From the NCBI RefSeq assembly GCF_036373705.1, contig NC_089856.1, positions 30,538,298 through 30,602,297 on the forward strand: 64,000 nucleotides of DNA, given 5' to 3'. This document shows positions 12,101 through 21,298 of this stretch, one piece after another. This stretch comes from Amia ocellicauda. Taxonomy: Eukaryota > Chordata > Actinopteri > Amiiformes > Amiidae. The position numbers were made by a program, and so were the translations under genes. The notes under the pieces are model-generated. The model was given only the letters and a program-made list of their open reading frames with translations. It did not search any database and had not been told where the DNA came from. Position 1 is the first letter of the stretch. Each line of letters opens with the position of its first letter.

Positions 12101-15100
12101 ACAGTTTCCTTTGAATGTTATACAGCAGGTTTCAGTTAAGACCACTCTTAAAGCATCAGTTGGAGCGGTTATTGGCAATGAACTCCATATGTCCCAACTT
12201 ACCTGGGTGATTACAGAAGATTTAATGGGTCGGATCCTCGTCCAAGCATTGGCAGGTTCCTGAGTCCCTTCAGGTGAAGCAGCCTTCTCTGGGAGAGGGG
12301 GGAATGCCTCCTTGTAGGTGGGCAGTGACCCCTCATCATCAGAGGTGCTTGGTGCACCCTGGGTTGCTGGGACTGGACAGGAAACTGCTAGGTAAGCAAT
12401 GGTAGAGGTTGGGAGTAAGAGGAAAATATTCTTACCTTTCCTTTGTACAGTTCACAAAACGCACATCTCTAGAATTTTGTAATACTTCAGGTCTTATTTA
12501 ATTTTGGAAAATCAGCACACCATCTTCTAAACTAAGGGCTGCCCAAGCCTCTCATGGTAACATGATCTCTATCCTACCAGGTTACCGGAGGAGGTACTTA
12601 CCAGAAACCTGCTCTGGCAAGAAGCCACTGCGGTGTTCATTGAAGCTTTCCTGCGTGAGTACGGCGACGGAGCTCATGGTCGAAATCCCACTATTACACG
12701 GAGTCCGAGTGTGCCACTTGAAACAGAACAAAGCACTCCGTTTAGAGTCACAGAGTACCACAGGATATGCACATACAGGCTCCACAGAGATCTTGCATAA
12801 GCAGGGCATGTTCTTAAAGACAAGGATGTATTTTGTTTATTGAAACCATGCAATGCAGTATTTTCTCATTTAACACCAGAATAAGTACTCCGAGTTTGTT
12901 TATCCACTCGTGAACTCCCCTCACACATTGTTATGACCATTTTATAGTTAAAGATTACAATATCCAGCATAATGAAAAGCTATGCACCATATCTGGAAAT
13001 TGTGGCTTAAGTTTACTTTATGTACATCTACTCTGTCATTTGAATATCAAAGAGGGAGGGTGGGGTAACCAATCAAAACTTGTTGTAATGCAAGCAAGAC
13101 GCATTTAAACTACACCAGAAGTGAGACAGATGAACCAGCAACAAACCTACACAAATTTCTCAAAGGGAAATGTGTGCCTTAGCTAAAATTCACATTTATT
13201 TAGAACTATGATGAGGCAAGTCAGTCAAACCTCCCACACCAACTAGTAATCGTTTCCAAACAAGTCATAATGCCTTAAACTAGGCTTAGCATTCAATGGA
13301 AGCCAGTAGAAACAAGTGGTGTTTCTCGTGTTCAAAACACTGTCCTGTCACCATCCCGAGAGTTACGGAACAAGGATGTGAATGTTTAACATTTACACTG
13401 AAAGTTACTAGAAAGCAGGCTGTGGCTTTGAAGATCCTGCCCAAAAAGCTGTCCCTGTTCTTTATATCCTTCCCGTAACTACCGTAAAACTTCCAATACT
13501 CGCCGGGTCTCAAATTGAAGCCGGTCTCCAACAGTTGCCATAATCATGTAAACAAAAGCCGGTCTCTAATAAACACCCAACAATGTTTTCATAAATAAAG
13601 AAAAGGGGAAAATCAGCAATTGTAGGAGACCGGCATATGTTCAAAATCTATTTTTATAGGGAAATAAGGGGAAGGGTGGGGTATGTGAGCTGCTATCAGT
13701 TATGCAAAGAATGCCAGAGGTAAAGACTGAAATTCAGACACCAAGCCAGCCTAAGTGGTGGAGCTGCAGCTGGCTCAAGAGCTTAAGAGGAGCTGCTTGC
13801 AGGCTGATCTGACCTTGTCTCATTCAGATCAGCCATATAGCCTGCGATCAGTGACACCAGGGCCTCAGCTGGAGAAGTGCAGACTCAAGGCCCCAAGTAA
13901 GTGAAGTGGGAAGCAAGCAGAAGACCGTGTTTGTTGAGTTTGTAAAAACAGTGGGCATTCATGGACTGAAAAGCTGGGGACTAGGAAGTGAACACTGCTC
14001 ACTACAGGAAAGGATTTAAACTGTATGGACATGTGCACATTTTGATTAAGTGCAGTCTTCATAAGAGTTTAGATGCATTTTTAAAATCCAATAAATTCTA
14101 TGTTTCCAGTGTGCACGTCAGGTTTGGCTGGCACCACAGGGGCAAATCTGGTAGAAATGCATTCACGGTGATGACTGGGGGCGCTTTCACAGGCTTTATG
14201 GAACGTGCACCCCTTGCTGGGCCTCTTCCTCCCAGGGGCCGCACACATTTCCAGGCAGAGCAAAGAACACTGTACACTTTTATTTTACCCTCTTAAGCCA
14301 GATAAAACCCAACATAAAGCTTGTGGAGATCACAAGTGACATGCTACTACACATACCAGGTATATTACATTTTTAACTCCACAAAGTGGCCATATTTATG
14401 AGATAGACATTTAAGTTTCCTGCATGAGTTTAAGGATCAAAGTTATGACTAAAATCAGAAGGGCACAACAGCCTACAATTTGATAAAAAATAAGTTCTAA
14501 TCGGCTAATTGTGCTATAACCTTTACGAACCTAACTAAAGTTGAAGTGCATCTATTCCATGTTTTCTACAGTGCCATCATTAAACAAGGCAATGAATAAG
14601 CCATTTATGTGCAACATGTTCCTAGCAATAAAAACTCTCAAAAACAGAAAACCACAAGAGATGTGAATTTAAAACTTTCTAGAATGTACTTCACTCAGTC
14701 TTTGCATCGATACAAAATGGAGAAAAAAAAAATGTACCATTTCATCCACCATTGCGGTTTAAAATTAACATTCCAGAACAAATTCCAACTTCACAATCAA
14801 TATCTGTATTGTGCATTGGGACCTAAATTTATGAAGCATTTTGGGTTGAGCATGCCATAAATTAATGACACCTTATCCTTAAGCAAGTGTTGATTACACA
14901 GACTGATCACATCACAAATCCGTACAGATACACTTTGTATAAAAGTATTTCTTACCAGCTAAATGGTCAGTTACCAGAATATCCGTCCTGTAAAGCTGTC
15001 CGTTCGCGTCAGCCTGCCAGCTTTTGCCTATAAAGAAAAATAAGTAGCAATAAGTGAACAGACCTAATTCAACTCAAAACCAACATGCAGGGTAACATTC

Positions 15101-18100
15101 AGCTCAGGGAGTCCTGAGACCAAGCAAGGAGATGACCTCTTGCAGCACAGAAGTCTGGAAAGATGTAAAGAAATCACCTCAAAGTTGCTGCACCCCCCTA
15201 CCCAGTAAACTGACAGGTTACAAGACTGCAAAATCCACCCACGTATAGGAAGAGTAATCTTTATAGCAACTTTAAAAAATGCAAATTTTAATTTACACCC
15301 ATTGTGCTGTATAATTTGGTTCTGGTGATGTGGCAAGTACCTAGTAATAACTGCAAGGCAACATTTAAAAAAAGACTATCCACTCGATGTTTAAATATAA
15401 AACACCATCACCAACATTGTTTCAGAATCCAATGATCACTTAACATTATTCAAGTTCAAATAGCTTTTGGTTGACAGTGCTGTGCAGGACAATGGAAAAC
15501 TTGACCATGTAACCATGAGACCAGAAACCTCTCCTAATCAGTAGCAGTTTTATTTATTTTCCCTATGTTCTGTTGCATGCGGTTATGATACCAGTTACAT
15601 TTATGAAAGTTAATTTTGCATCGACGGGAATCTCTTTCAATTGAGTCTAAGAAACCACTTTGGCCGAGTCGGGTGCAGAAAACTGGAGACACTCAGCTGA
15701 ATTTACCCAAAGCATCAAGAACACAAGACTACACCGTAAGGTTGGTATGAAGAGAAAATATACAGGAAACTAATTTGCATGACCTCAAATAGCTATGGAA
15801 TATGAGCTTAGAGCACAGCTTTCAAAACAGACATGAAAGACATGCTATTTAGTTACTTTCTCAGCCCAAGGAAAGTAAAAATTTGTCCCAAGTACCCAAT
15901 TACTCCGTTCATCATCCCCTTCAAACCTCATATCACAGTCTAAAATATATACTTTAAATATCCATTTTACACTTACATGCCGGAAGTCCAGTTAAAGTAT
16001 AAGGACCATTCCAAGTTTGACCACATTGGATCACTTGTGCTCATGGGAGGGCTTAAATAAATGCTGCAGTTTTCTAAACACTTTCCAAATAAGATTTCTA
16101 GCCAGATTAAAACACTGCCCATTAAAAAAAAAAAAAAATGAATTTCCAATTGTTGCCTTCAAAAATGCAACATTGCAAGCAAGAATATTTAGCAATTTGT
16201 TTGAACTAGAACACCATGAAAAACAATCACATGACAGCAATGACATCAGCTCAACACCTGCACTCTAGACATGCGGGACAGAGCTTCACCCCCAGAAAAA
16301 AACATGCCCGATTTGCTTTTTCCATTTTGACAGTTAGTGAAACTCCTCAGCATCTCACAAACACGTGTTAGGGCTCACTCTGCAACAGCAGTTCACATAC
16401 ACATCTGGAGCACCGAGATTAACCCTTCAACAGCCAAACAGGACTACAGACGTACAAAGGATTAATCTTGGGGATAGTAAGATATTCAGATGGCCTTTTC
16501 GCAAGAAGGGTCAAGACTACTAAAACACGTAAACAAAATGCATTACATGCAAGTTATGAACTGGAAAGAAAATGTTGGCAGTTCCCTTACATCAAACGCA
16601 GAAGGTGGGAACAATAGTATAAACCTGCTAACCCCACCATAATGCCAGGAGCAGCACAACTGAAATTTGAATCCAGTCAAATTTGTTTTTAAATGGTTAA
16701 ATCACCATGTGCAACACTTACAAATATGACTATTCCCCGTCATCTTGGAAGGTAATTTTTTATTCGAAGGCAAGACATCATAGGCAAGGCCTCAGCCAAA
16801 TAAAGGAAACTGTAGAAATGCAGAATGATTGGACAAATACTTAAAATGTGAACACAAAGTGTGAAGTGAAGGCCTTTAAGTGAACTCCATGACTATTAAA
16901 ATCCTTTGCCAAAATATTCAGGTCACACAATGTCTGTGCTCTGAGATCTCAAAAAGATGTCCATCACATTAATCTCCCCAGGGTTTACCTGCTGACCAGT
17001 AATCTGCCTTGAATGTCTGGCTATGCAGTACAGTAATTGACAACCACAGACAAGACTGCAAAATGAACATACGAGAAAGTCAGACATAGTTCTGTAGGCT
17101 AAGTCTGAAGAATTGGTATAGTTTCAGACTTAAAATAGAAGAAAAGTTTCCTTTCCCCAGATGTAATCTAAAGATGCCCAACTTCAAAAGCATTCAAGCA
17201 TTTCACATTAAGCAGGAGCAGATGTCCTGGAATTCAAAATGTCCTGTTCTATGAGAGGTTATGTCAGCTCTGATACATCTGAGAGAATTAATCAAGTCTA
17301 CCAACACCATAAACATTCATCATTAAATTGCTGGACAAAAGGAGGAATTTGAAGAATTAAGACTACCCAGCTATTCTTGTTACGGGACAGATGAAGCCAA
17401 TAATGTAGTGACTGAAGGAAATATTAGTTCAGATTGAATTTTAGTATGTGACTGTTTAGAGATTGTCTTTATTGCCAAGAAATTATTGGATGATAAAAAA
17501 TAAAAAAATAAAAATAGAAGTCAGGCGAAGGTGTTCTAATTAAGTAATTTTTCCAAGCTTTACAGTAGTATCACCAATTTCAATAATTTTAATAAACATT
17601 TTTATCAGAGAGGTATTAAAATCATGTGCAATTCGGTTAATTTCAATTGAACAATTTGTCCAACCTTGGGATGCCCAAATAAATTCCCATAGGTGATAAT
17701 TAGTCATTTCTGCCTTGTCATTGGATTAAGTTCGACCAAGATCTACCATACTGAATAAATATGGTATTCCTTAGTGATGCACTACAACACTGGATATGAA
17801 AACACTTATTGTACTGTACTACAGGTGAAACATAATACCAAGTTGAAAAGACATCTTGATTTCAGTAACTTAATGTCAGCCGGTTAAAAACCTATTGGGG
17901 TGCAATTCCTAAATATGGGGCGTAATGAACCAAAATTAAAATCCAGTACAAAAATGTAAACGTGCAGGACAAGAGCTCGATCGGGTTACATTGGGTCATT
18001 TACAACTTCATATTTTCCCAAGGCTAAGGTTTGGCACACACACTGCGAGAGTACACACAGATTAAGTATACGTCAGCTTAGCCGATTCACTAACCGAGAA

Positions 18101-19150
18101 AGCAATGGCGAAAAGAGATCAGTCAGAAATGGCACGCAGATGTGGCTACTGGCCTCGAATATCGGTCACAAAAATGACAATTAAAGATTACTAGCGAGAA
18201 GGACAACAATCTTGCCCAAAACGAACCAGCACTTCGATTTCGACGTTTCGATCCAGACCTTTTAAACGCAACTAGACTGCCAGCTCATCAGGTCTGTGCT
18301 ATAGTATACGACTCACTTCACCTCCCAACGCAAAACGACGTGGAAGTCGATCAATACCAAAAAAATAACATTAGTGTTTGGTTTGGTTTTGAGGGGAGGG
18401 GTATCTAAAGTGTTATGTGCTAGATGTCAAAAAACGCGATTCAGTGCAATTACAACTTGCAACCTTCGCCTCAAGTAGGAGGAAAACACTGATTAAAGAT
18501 AAAAACATCTACCGACACTGAAATGCTCAAATCGAATGCGAATTTCGAATGCGATCAGCACCGAACCCGCGGTCTACGAAAAGGAACTAAAATACTCCTC
18601 GGAAACGTGGGCTTTTGAAAAACTTTCATCAACTTTAATAAACTCTGACTTGCGCAGTAGTGACACGTAGCGACCTGCTCAGACGAGACTCCATTTGGAA
18701 ACTTGAATAAAACGAGTCCGGATAAAACGGATAAACCAGTGGGAAGAGAATCAGAAATCATGCGTCAAAACAGTTAAAATAACATGACAGCGAATTCGAG
18801 GATGAAAACGCGATCATTTTGGGGGGTGCCGAGGAAGGCAGCCAGCTTGTAGCTCCCCACAAGCACAAAGTCCACGTAGGCAGTAGGGCAGAAGGCTAAA
18901 CAGTCTGGAGAAAATGACATGGAGTCGGGTCTAGGCACATTTTTCACGCTACGTTTTTTCTACTGGGAAAATCCACGCCATCAGCACCTCTCTCTCTATG
19001 CGGACTCCCCGATACGGAAGCTGGTATTTTCGAGGCACAGATAATACGCCGCTTCCGTTGCAGATTGGGAATTAATGTCTTACTTACTTGTGTTGGTGTT
19101 CCTGTCTGCCCTCTGTGGTGCAGAAGCTGCTAATGAAACTCCAAAAGTGA
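41..19150 (-). CDS. hdlbp: hdlbp (vigilin), multi-KH RNA-binding protein; gene span, 3' end cut by window
   Basis: Vigilin is a cytoplasmic, ER-associated RNA-binding protein built almost wholly of KH repeats. Seventeen coding exons were joined from acceptor and donor sites with phase kept throughout, giving residues 1 to about 970; the human protein has about 1268. The start is the Met at 12677, in a sequence opening [12 protein letters not shown] as in vertebrate vigilin. One degenerate N-terminal KH is followed by KH repeats 1-11 of the usual numbering, with GXXG loops such as IGKNG, IGPKG, IGKKG, IGKGG, IGQKG and IGSKG. The last three KH repeats and the C-terminal tail are off the left edge. 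Three repeats lack a proper GXXG loop (residues about 83-154, 224-295 and 802-874), as in the mammalian protein. No stops or frameshifts were seen in the exons. Identity is near certain; exon ends are inferred from splice consensus. Confidence 0.97.
391..529 (-). CDS. hdlbp: hdlbp exon: first half of KH11 (GPKG loop)
   Basis: Encodes [20 protein letters not shown], then PKGSRIQQI and ends in REDLQ. The GXXG loop is GPKG. The acceptor is TTGATGTTGCAG; the donor at 389-390 leaves one base for the next exon. Confidence 0.95.
638..656. repeat. Poly-T tract
   Basis: 19 consecutive T in an hdlbp intron; on the transcribed strand this is poly-A. Confidence 0.9.
843..1061 (-). CDS. hdlbp: hdlbp exon: KH10, degenerate loop
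   Basis: A single 73-codon, phase-0 exon holding a whole KH repeat ([19 protein letters not shown]). The loop region reads ARRGQ, not GXXG, so this repeat probably does not grip RNA in the classical way. Human vigilin has the same kind of change here. The 843-boundary donor is GTGAGTGG. Confidence 0.95.
1062..1461 (-). other. hdlbp intron
   Basis: AT-rich intron of about 400 bp between the KH9 and KH10 exons. No gene, repeat or structured RNA signal seen. Confidence 0.8.
1462..1683 (-). CDS. hdlbp: hdlbp exon: KH9 (GKGG loop)
   Basis: A 74-codon, phase-0 exon encoding one full KH repeat, with [20 protein letters not shown] and a conserved [10 protein letters not shown] strand. The acceptor is CCTTTTTCAG and the donor GTATGAAT. 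Confidence 0.95.
1843..2061 (-). CDS. hdlbp: hdlbp exon: KH8 (GSKG loop)
   Basis: A 73-codon, phase-0 exon: [20 protein letters not shown] followed by [14 protein letters not shown]. One entire KH repeat sits in one exon. The acceptor is CCTTTCTAG and the donor GTGAGC. Confidence 0.95.
2168..2299 (-). CDS. hdlbp: hdlbp exon: second half of KH7
   Basis: A 44-codon, phase-0 exon: [20 protein letters not shown], then the C-terminal helix of the KH fold. The intron upstream cuts the repeat inside helix 2, just after GANIKK. Confidence 0.95.
2300..2667 (-). other. hdlbp intron
   Basis: About 370 bp between the two halves of KH7. No feature seen. Confidence 0.8.
2668..2754 (-). CDS. hdlbp: hdlbp exon: first half of KH7 (GKGG loop)
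   Basis: A 29-codon exon: [20 protein letters not shown], then GKGGANIKK. The acceptor is ATCTTTCAG and the donor GTAACTTG. Confidence 0.94.
2900..3013 (-). CDS. hdlbp: hdlbp exon: second half of KH6
   Basis: A 38-codon exon starting [20 protein letters not shown] and ending KMVAEM. It joins in phase 0 to the preceding exon ending DKFPE. Confidence 0.95.
3220..3324 (-). CDS. hdlbp: hdlbp exon: first half of KH6 (GQKG loop)
   Basis: A 35-codon exon: [29 protein letters not shown], ending DKFPE. The acceptor is CTTTTGCAG and the donor GTGAGC. Confidence 0.95.
3325..3789 (-). other. hdlbp intron with poly-G tract
   Basis: AT-rich intron. The only notable content is a run of 15 G on the plus strand at 3580-3594. 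Confidence 0.8.
3580..3594. repeat. Poly-G tract
   Basis: 15 consecutive G in an hdlbp intron. Confidence 0.9.
3790..3929 (-). CDS. hdlbp: hdlbp exon: second half of KH5
   Basis: The exon enters in phase 1: TC completes the Ile codon begun in the 4049-4127 exon. It encodes [20 protein letters not shown] and ends ELLELASRM. The acceptor is ACCTTCCCAG and the donor GTGAGAGA. Confidence 0.94.
4049..4127 (-). CDS. hdlbp: hdlbp exon: first half of KH5 (GKGG loop)
   Basis: Starts [20 protein letters not shown] and ends GKGGAN plus one base. The intron falls immediately after the GXXG loop. The donor is a perfect GTAAGT. Confidence 0.94.
4170..5721 (-). mobile_element. Tc1/mariner-type DNA transposon copy 1, degraded, in hdlbp intron
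   Basis: A 1552-bp element flanked by TA (4168-4169 and 5722-5723), with terminal inverted repeats of roughly 200 bp. The outer ends read CAGTCATGGG and, inverted, CATTGAGGGG. Inner and outer copies of an AGTATTTGAYCCC motif give the IR/DR arrangement typical of fish Tc1 elements. The transposase lies on the minus strand, the same sense as hdlbp, and is broken. The paired-like DNA-binding half is open (4950-5363), but the catalytic half is split by frameshifts. A 16-bp tandem duplication of GGCAAAACCCTTGTTG is present near 4366-4397. It interrupts the intron between KH4 and KH5, outside splice sites. Confidence 0.93.
4950..5363 (-). pseudogene. Tc1-like transposase N-terminal half (copy 1)
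   Basis: A 137-codon open frame from [14 protein letters not shown] to a premature stop after KFANI. It contains the two helix-turn-helix DNA-binding units of Tc1 transposases ([15 protein letters not shown], then SPRG and the [14 protein letters not shown] region). The catalytic region follows in other frames at about 4360-4949, with [10 protein letters not shown] visible near 4890. Non-functional because of several frameshifts. Confidence 0.9.
5827..5931 (-). CDS. hdlbp: hdlbp exon: second half of KH4
   Basis: A 35-codon exon: [20 protein letters not shown], ending AIVLDL. The acceptor is GTTTTGCAG and the donor GTGAGTCA. It is in phase 0 with the exon ending QQMPK. Confidence 0.95.
6164..6271 (-). 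CDS. hdlbp: hdlbp exon: first half of KH4 (GKKG loop)
   Basis: A 36-codon exon: [20 protein letters not shown], then [16 protein letters not shown]. The acceptor is CCTTCTGCAG and the donor GTTAGT. Confidence 0.95.
6272..6572 (-). other. hdlbp intron
   Basis: About 300 bp with a short poly-A run near 6449. Nothing else seen. Confidence 0.8.
6573..6779 (-). CDS. hdlbp: hdlbp exon: KH3 (GPKG loop)
   Basis: A 69-codon, phase-0 exon with a whole KH repeat: [20 protein letters not shown], then a VSVEIPPSD strand and ending TEVYAK. The donor is GTATGTGA. Confidence 0.95.
6932..7147 (-). CDS. hdlbp: hdlbp exon: KH2, degenerate loop
   Basis: A 72-codon exon starting [20 protein letters not shown]. 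The loop region reads GAFSKTVG in place of GXXG. It ends KIYEEK with donor GTAGGT. Confidence 0.95.
7247..7453 (-). CDS. hdlbp: hdlbp exon: KH1 (GKNG loop)
   Basis: A 69-codon exon: [40 protein letters not shown], ending LISAEQ. It is the first repeat with an intact GXXG loop. Confidence 0.95.
7454..7755 (-). other. hdlbp intron with poly-A tract
   Basis: About 300 bp. A 22-base A run on the plus strand (7696-7717) lies close to the 3' acceptor side; nothing else seen. Confidence 0.8.
7756..7971 (-). CDS. hdlbp: hdlbp exon: N-terminal degenerate KH
   Basis: A 72-codon exon: [20 protein letters not shown], then [17 protein letters not shown] and SIMVSGK. It has KH-like secondary structure order but no GXXG; this is the extra degenerate repeat seen in all vertebrate vigilins. 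The acceptor is GAATTCCTCCAG. Confidence 0.95.
10805..11050. promoter_or_regulatory. Intronic CpG-richer patch with CCAAT boxes
   Basis: In an AT-rich intron this about 250-bp segment is clearly richer in G, C and CpG. On the minus strand it carries GCCAATCA (near 10899-10906), and on the plus strand GCCAAT (near 10928). No TATA box or splice-linked exon could be tied to it. It could be an internal promoter or enhancer, or a decayed element. This is inference from composition only. Confidence 0.3.
11235..11847. mobile_element. Foldback-type non-autonomous element with nested inverted repeats
   Basis: The outer arms 11235-11280 (GATCTCCATTCTAAAACATG onward) and 11800-11847 (ending GTGAATGGAGATC) are reverse complements with a few mismatches. 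A second, inner pair of about 75 bp follows: 11281-11355 against about 11520-11597, sharing TTTATAGATTTGC and TTTTAAGTA. A motif TTTTAAGTACAGTAARYCAC is also repeated in direct orientation (about 11416 and 11580). No coding sequence is inside. The structure suggests a MITE or foldback transposon; the family was not identified. Confidence 0.65.
12203..12372 (-). CDS. hdlbp: hdlbp exon: N-terminal linker
   Basis: The exon enters in phase 1 and encodes [20 protein letters not shown], then [16 protein letters not shown] and [11 protein letters not shown]. It matches the acidic, proline-rich N-terminal segment of vigilin. The acceptor is TTTCCTGTCCAG and the donor a perfect GTAAGT. Confidence 0.93.
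12602..12716 (-). CDS. hdlbp: hdlbp start-codon exon
   Basis: The ATG is at 12677-12675; the coding part 12602-12677 gives [25 protein letters not shown] plus one base. The 5'UTR part runs to about 12716, where TTTGTTCTGTTTCAAG gives a plausible acceptor. An upstream in-frame Met near 12809 is not chosen, since the residues between do not resemble vigilin and the acceptor would remove them. The donor GTAAGTAC is strong. Confidence 0.9.
13500..13635. repeat. Repeat remnant with GCCGGTCTC motifs
   Basis: Three direct copies of a CGCCGGGTCTCAAAT or GCCGGTCTCYAA motif (13501, 13520, 13558) are followed by an inverted copy, GGAGACCGGC, at 13625-13634. They are separated by AATAAACACC-like spacers. 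This looks like the end of an old DNA transposon or another interspersed repeat; the family was not identified. Confidence 0.4.
14956..15027 (-). other. hdlbp: Candidate hdlbp non-coding 5'UTR exon
   Basis: On the minus strand an acceptor-like CTTTATAG precedes a GC- and CpG-richer 72-bp block ending in the donor GCTG|GTAAGAAA; an alternative donor GTAACTG lies 19 bp earlier. It stands out from its AT-rich surroundings. Vigilin mRNAs in other vertebrates are known to vary in the 5'UTR, but this exon is inferred only from splice-like signals. Confidence 0.35.
19088..19150 (-). other. hdlbp: hdlbp non-coding exon 1
   Basis: Downstream of a TATA box, the minus strand reads a pyrimidine-rich CTCTCTCACTTTTGG and ends CACCAACACAA|GTAAGTAAG, a strong donor. 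The transcription start is placed about 30 bp below the TATA box, so the 5' end is approximate. It contains no vigilin coding sequence and must splice to the start-codon exon. Confidence 0.7.
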
Positions 19151-19173
19151 GAGAGCGGCCCACGGGCCTGGCG

Positions 19174-19181
19174 TATTTATA
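19174..19181 (-). promoter_or_regulatory. hdlbp: hdlbp TATA box
   Basis: Minus strand reads CTATAAATAC. It sits about 30 bp above the inferred start and 90 bp above the first donor. Confidence 0.75.
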
Positions 19182-19195
19182 GTGGGCCTAGGCCA

Positions 19196-19238
19196 CCAAT
19201 CGCACACTGACACGTCAGAGCCTCGGCGCCTACGTCAC
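19196..19238 (-). promoter_or_regulatory. hdlbp: hdlbp upstream elements: CCAAT box and ATF/XBP1-like sites
   Basis: Plus strand CCAAT (19196-19200) is followed after exactly nine bases by ACACG (19210-19214). This is one base from the ER stress response element CCAAT-N9-CCACG. It overlaps TGACACGTCA (19208-19217), whose reverse strand has the XBP1/ATF6 core TGACGTG. A second TACGTCAC lies at 19231-19238. Function is inferred from motifs alone. Confidence 0.55.
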
Positions 19239-19735
19239 GTTTCATTTCCGAAGAAACCAACTAAAAAAAGAAAAGGAGCGATACAGAGAAAGCTTTCACG
19301 AATATAACATTCATATATCGTAGATGGTGTTAATATTATTTTTTTTCTGTCTGCTGTGTTGGTAACCAGTAGTTAAAACGCCTTTAGAGTCACTGATGTC
19401 TGAAAGTGACCGGGTGACTATCCATGTTTTCACCACCGATATTAGGTAGGCGATTGGGATTTTGGTCAGTGTGTTAATCGCTCAAATACCCATCATTATT
19501 ATTCCGTTGTTATATTTCTGAACCCCATCCAAATCCGGGTTTTGTTTTAGATGTCACAAAGATTGCTACTGCTGGCATCAGGACTGTTAGATCTGCCTCC
19601 TCTAAATTGACGCGATTAATTCGGAATCCGCCTTTGCAAAGCACGCCTTACGTCAGGGTGACAGGAGGACGCGCACTGTGCTGCAATTAAACCCAACGCC
19701 AATCAAGTTTGCGTGCTTAAGCTAACCATCTACCT

Positions 19736-19771
19736 GATCTATCTGTCTATCTATCTGCCTGTCTGTCTTCA
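19736..19771. repeat. Tetranucleotide microsatellite (CTAT/CTGT)
   Basis: Imperfect repeats of CTAT, CTGT and CTGC units. Confidence 0.8.
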
Positions 19772-20924
19772 CGTATTTACCTGATTGCAAATCAAACATG
19801 AGTTGTGTTTTATAGCATGTGTCATTAAAAAAAGCCCCTGCTCACTAAGGAATGACTGAATGCAATGATTCAGCAAACCTAGGAGTGGTACTACAACGTT
19901 GTGCCATTACTATGGTATTAGCTTAGCACACTGAAGCTGATGTTTAGTATGTAATGTTTTGCTATGTATCTATGGTACATGCTTGCCACTACTAACTTTC
20001 TCAATAACTGCTTTCTAGTGATGCAGTGCCAGTGTCTGTATCATGTTGAAAACAGTATCGGATATTAGAGTGTTTATTATGGGGGTCTTTGCAGCGGTTT
20101 AATTCCTACATTTATCTGTGTATTCATATTTGTATACACTCCGGTAGGGCAACATCAGTTAAATAATCAGGATGAGATCCATTTGGTACATTTCTTGGTA
20201 ACAGTATACACAAGAAAGCAAAGTGTTTCTGGAATCCAGGATTGTGTAATTCAGAAAATGGTAAAATGATGGGTTTGATAAGACTCTCTAATTAAAAGCT
20301 ATCATTAAAAGAAAGTTTGAATTATCTGTAAAGCGTACAACTTTCACAGCAGGTTATGAAAGCTTCATGAAAATTCACTTATATGTTTTGATGTCATACT
20401 GCTACACATAAATCTACTATGTATTGAAAAACCTAAATGGGATTGACTGTAATCCCCACCACTCCTTTTTATAATGCCATACTAAAACAGAAATAAAACA
20501 TCTCAGAAATAAGCAATGAACTGCCTGTGTGTTGAGGGAGATGCAGCTTTAATTAGTCTTGATTTTGCAGGACAAACCATGGAAAACAGTTCAAGCGATC
20601 CACTAGTAAATAGTGAGATGTTTGGAATCTGTAGCCTACTATTATTTTTTATTTATGTTTGACTATGTATTGTGCTGAAATGTAAATTACAATAAACACT
20701 GTGTTTGTAAAATCTGTAGTAAAGAAAAGTTTTATTTCATTTTTGGGAATGGTGACACTACAAAGGGCTGTTTTTCTATATAATTAGAAACTTAAACATT
20801 CAACACAACTGAAATGCTATATAAATTAAGGGGGATAGTTAAAATCTGCACAGCTCCCCAGAACAATATGATTTGAATGCTTAATGATGGTAAAACAAAT
20901 ATTGAATTCCTTCTATTACAGTTT

Positions 20925-20938
20925 CCACTCGGTGGCAG
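20925..20938 (+). promoter_or_regulatory. CTCF-like motif
   Basis: CCACTCGGTGGCAG fits the core CCASYAGRKGGCRS at 13 of 14 positions (C for A at position 6). It lies between the divergent hdlbp and sept2 promoters. Confidence 0.45.
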
Positions 20939-21298
20939 TATTGGCCTTTTTTTTCTACTTCAGCCTGAGAATTTCAAACTGAAATCTTTTGTTTTTAATA
21001 TATAGTCAGAGGATACATTTTTATTTTAGACCTAGTTATCATTAATAATGTTTAGTCTTAAAGTGGGTTTTTAGTTTTATATTTTAGTTACATTAAAGGG
21101 TGTCATTGTCATAGAGCTGCTGCTATAACAGCATGCACAGTAAATCCTTATTTATTTTATTCTGTTATTATATTGCGTTCAAATATGAATACATACAAAA
21201 CAATGCAGATACTGAAATTAATGTCAGAATACTGTATAAACCATATTATTATCATTATGATGAATACAACAGCCGGCTGTGCGGACATGAGGTAGCCG

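Larger units (their letters stand above)
7972..12202 (-). other. hdlbp large intron (4.2 kb)
   Basis: Lies between the exon ending SSVITQ and the degenerate-KH exon. It holds the foldback element at 11235-11847 and a CpG-richer patch near 10810-11050 with CCAAT motifs on both strands. The remainder is AT-rich with no coding match recognised. Confidence 0.75.
12717..19087 (-). other. hdlbp intron(s) in the 5'UTR region (6.4 kb)
   Basis: Mostly AT-rich with no protein match. One candidate non-coding exon lies at 14956-15027. A repeated GCCGGTCTCYAA motif occurs near 13500-13635. From about 17950 towards 19260 CpG dinucleotides become frequent, consistent with a CpG island at the promoter end. 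Confidence 0.7.
19240..21298. other. Intergenic region between head-to-head hdlbp and sept2
   Basis: About 2 kb of mainly AT-rich sequence. It holds a CTAT/CTGT microsatellite (about 19736-19771) and a CTCF-like motif (20925-20938). No gene or ORF with a recognisable product. Confidence 0.75.

Noticed and set aside
12678..12809. Upstream in-frame Met extending hdlbp by 44 residues.
   Set aside because: The extension does not resemble vigilin, and a good acceptor near 12717 removes it from the mature exon.
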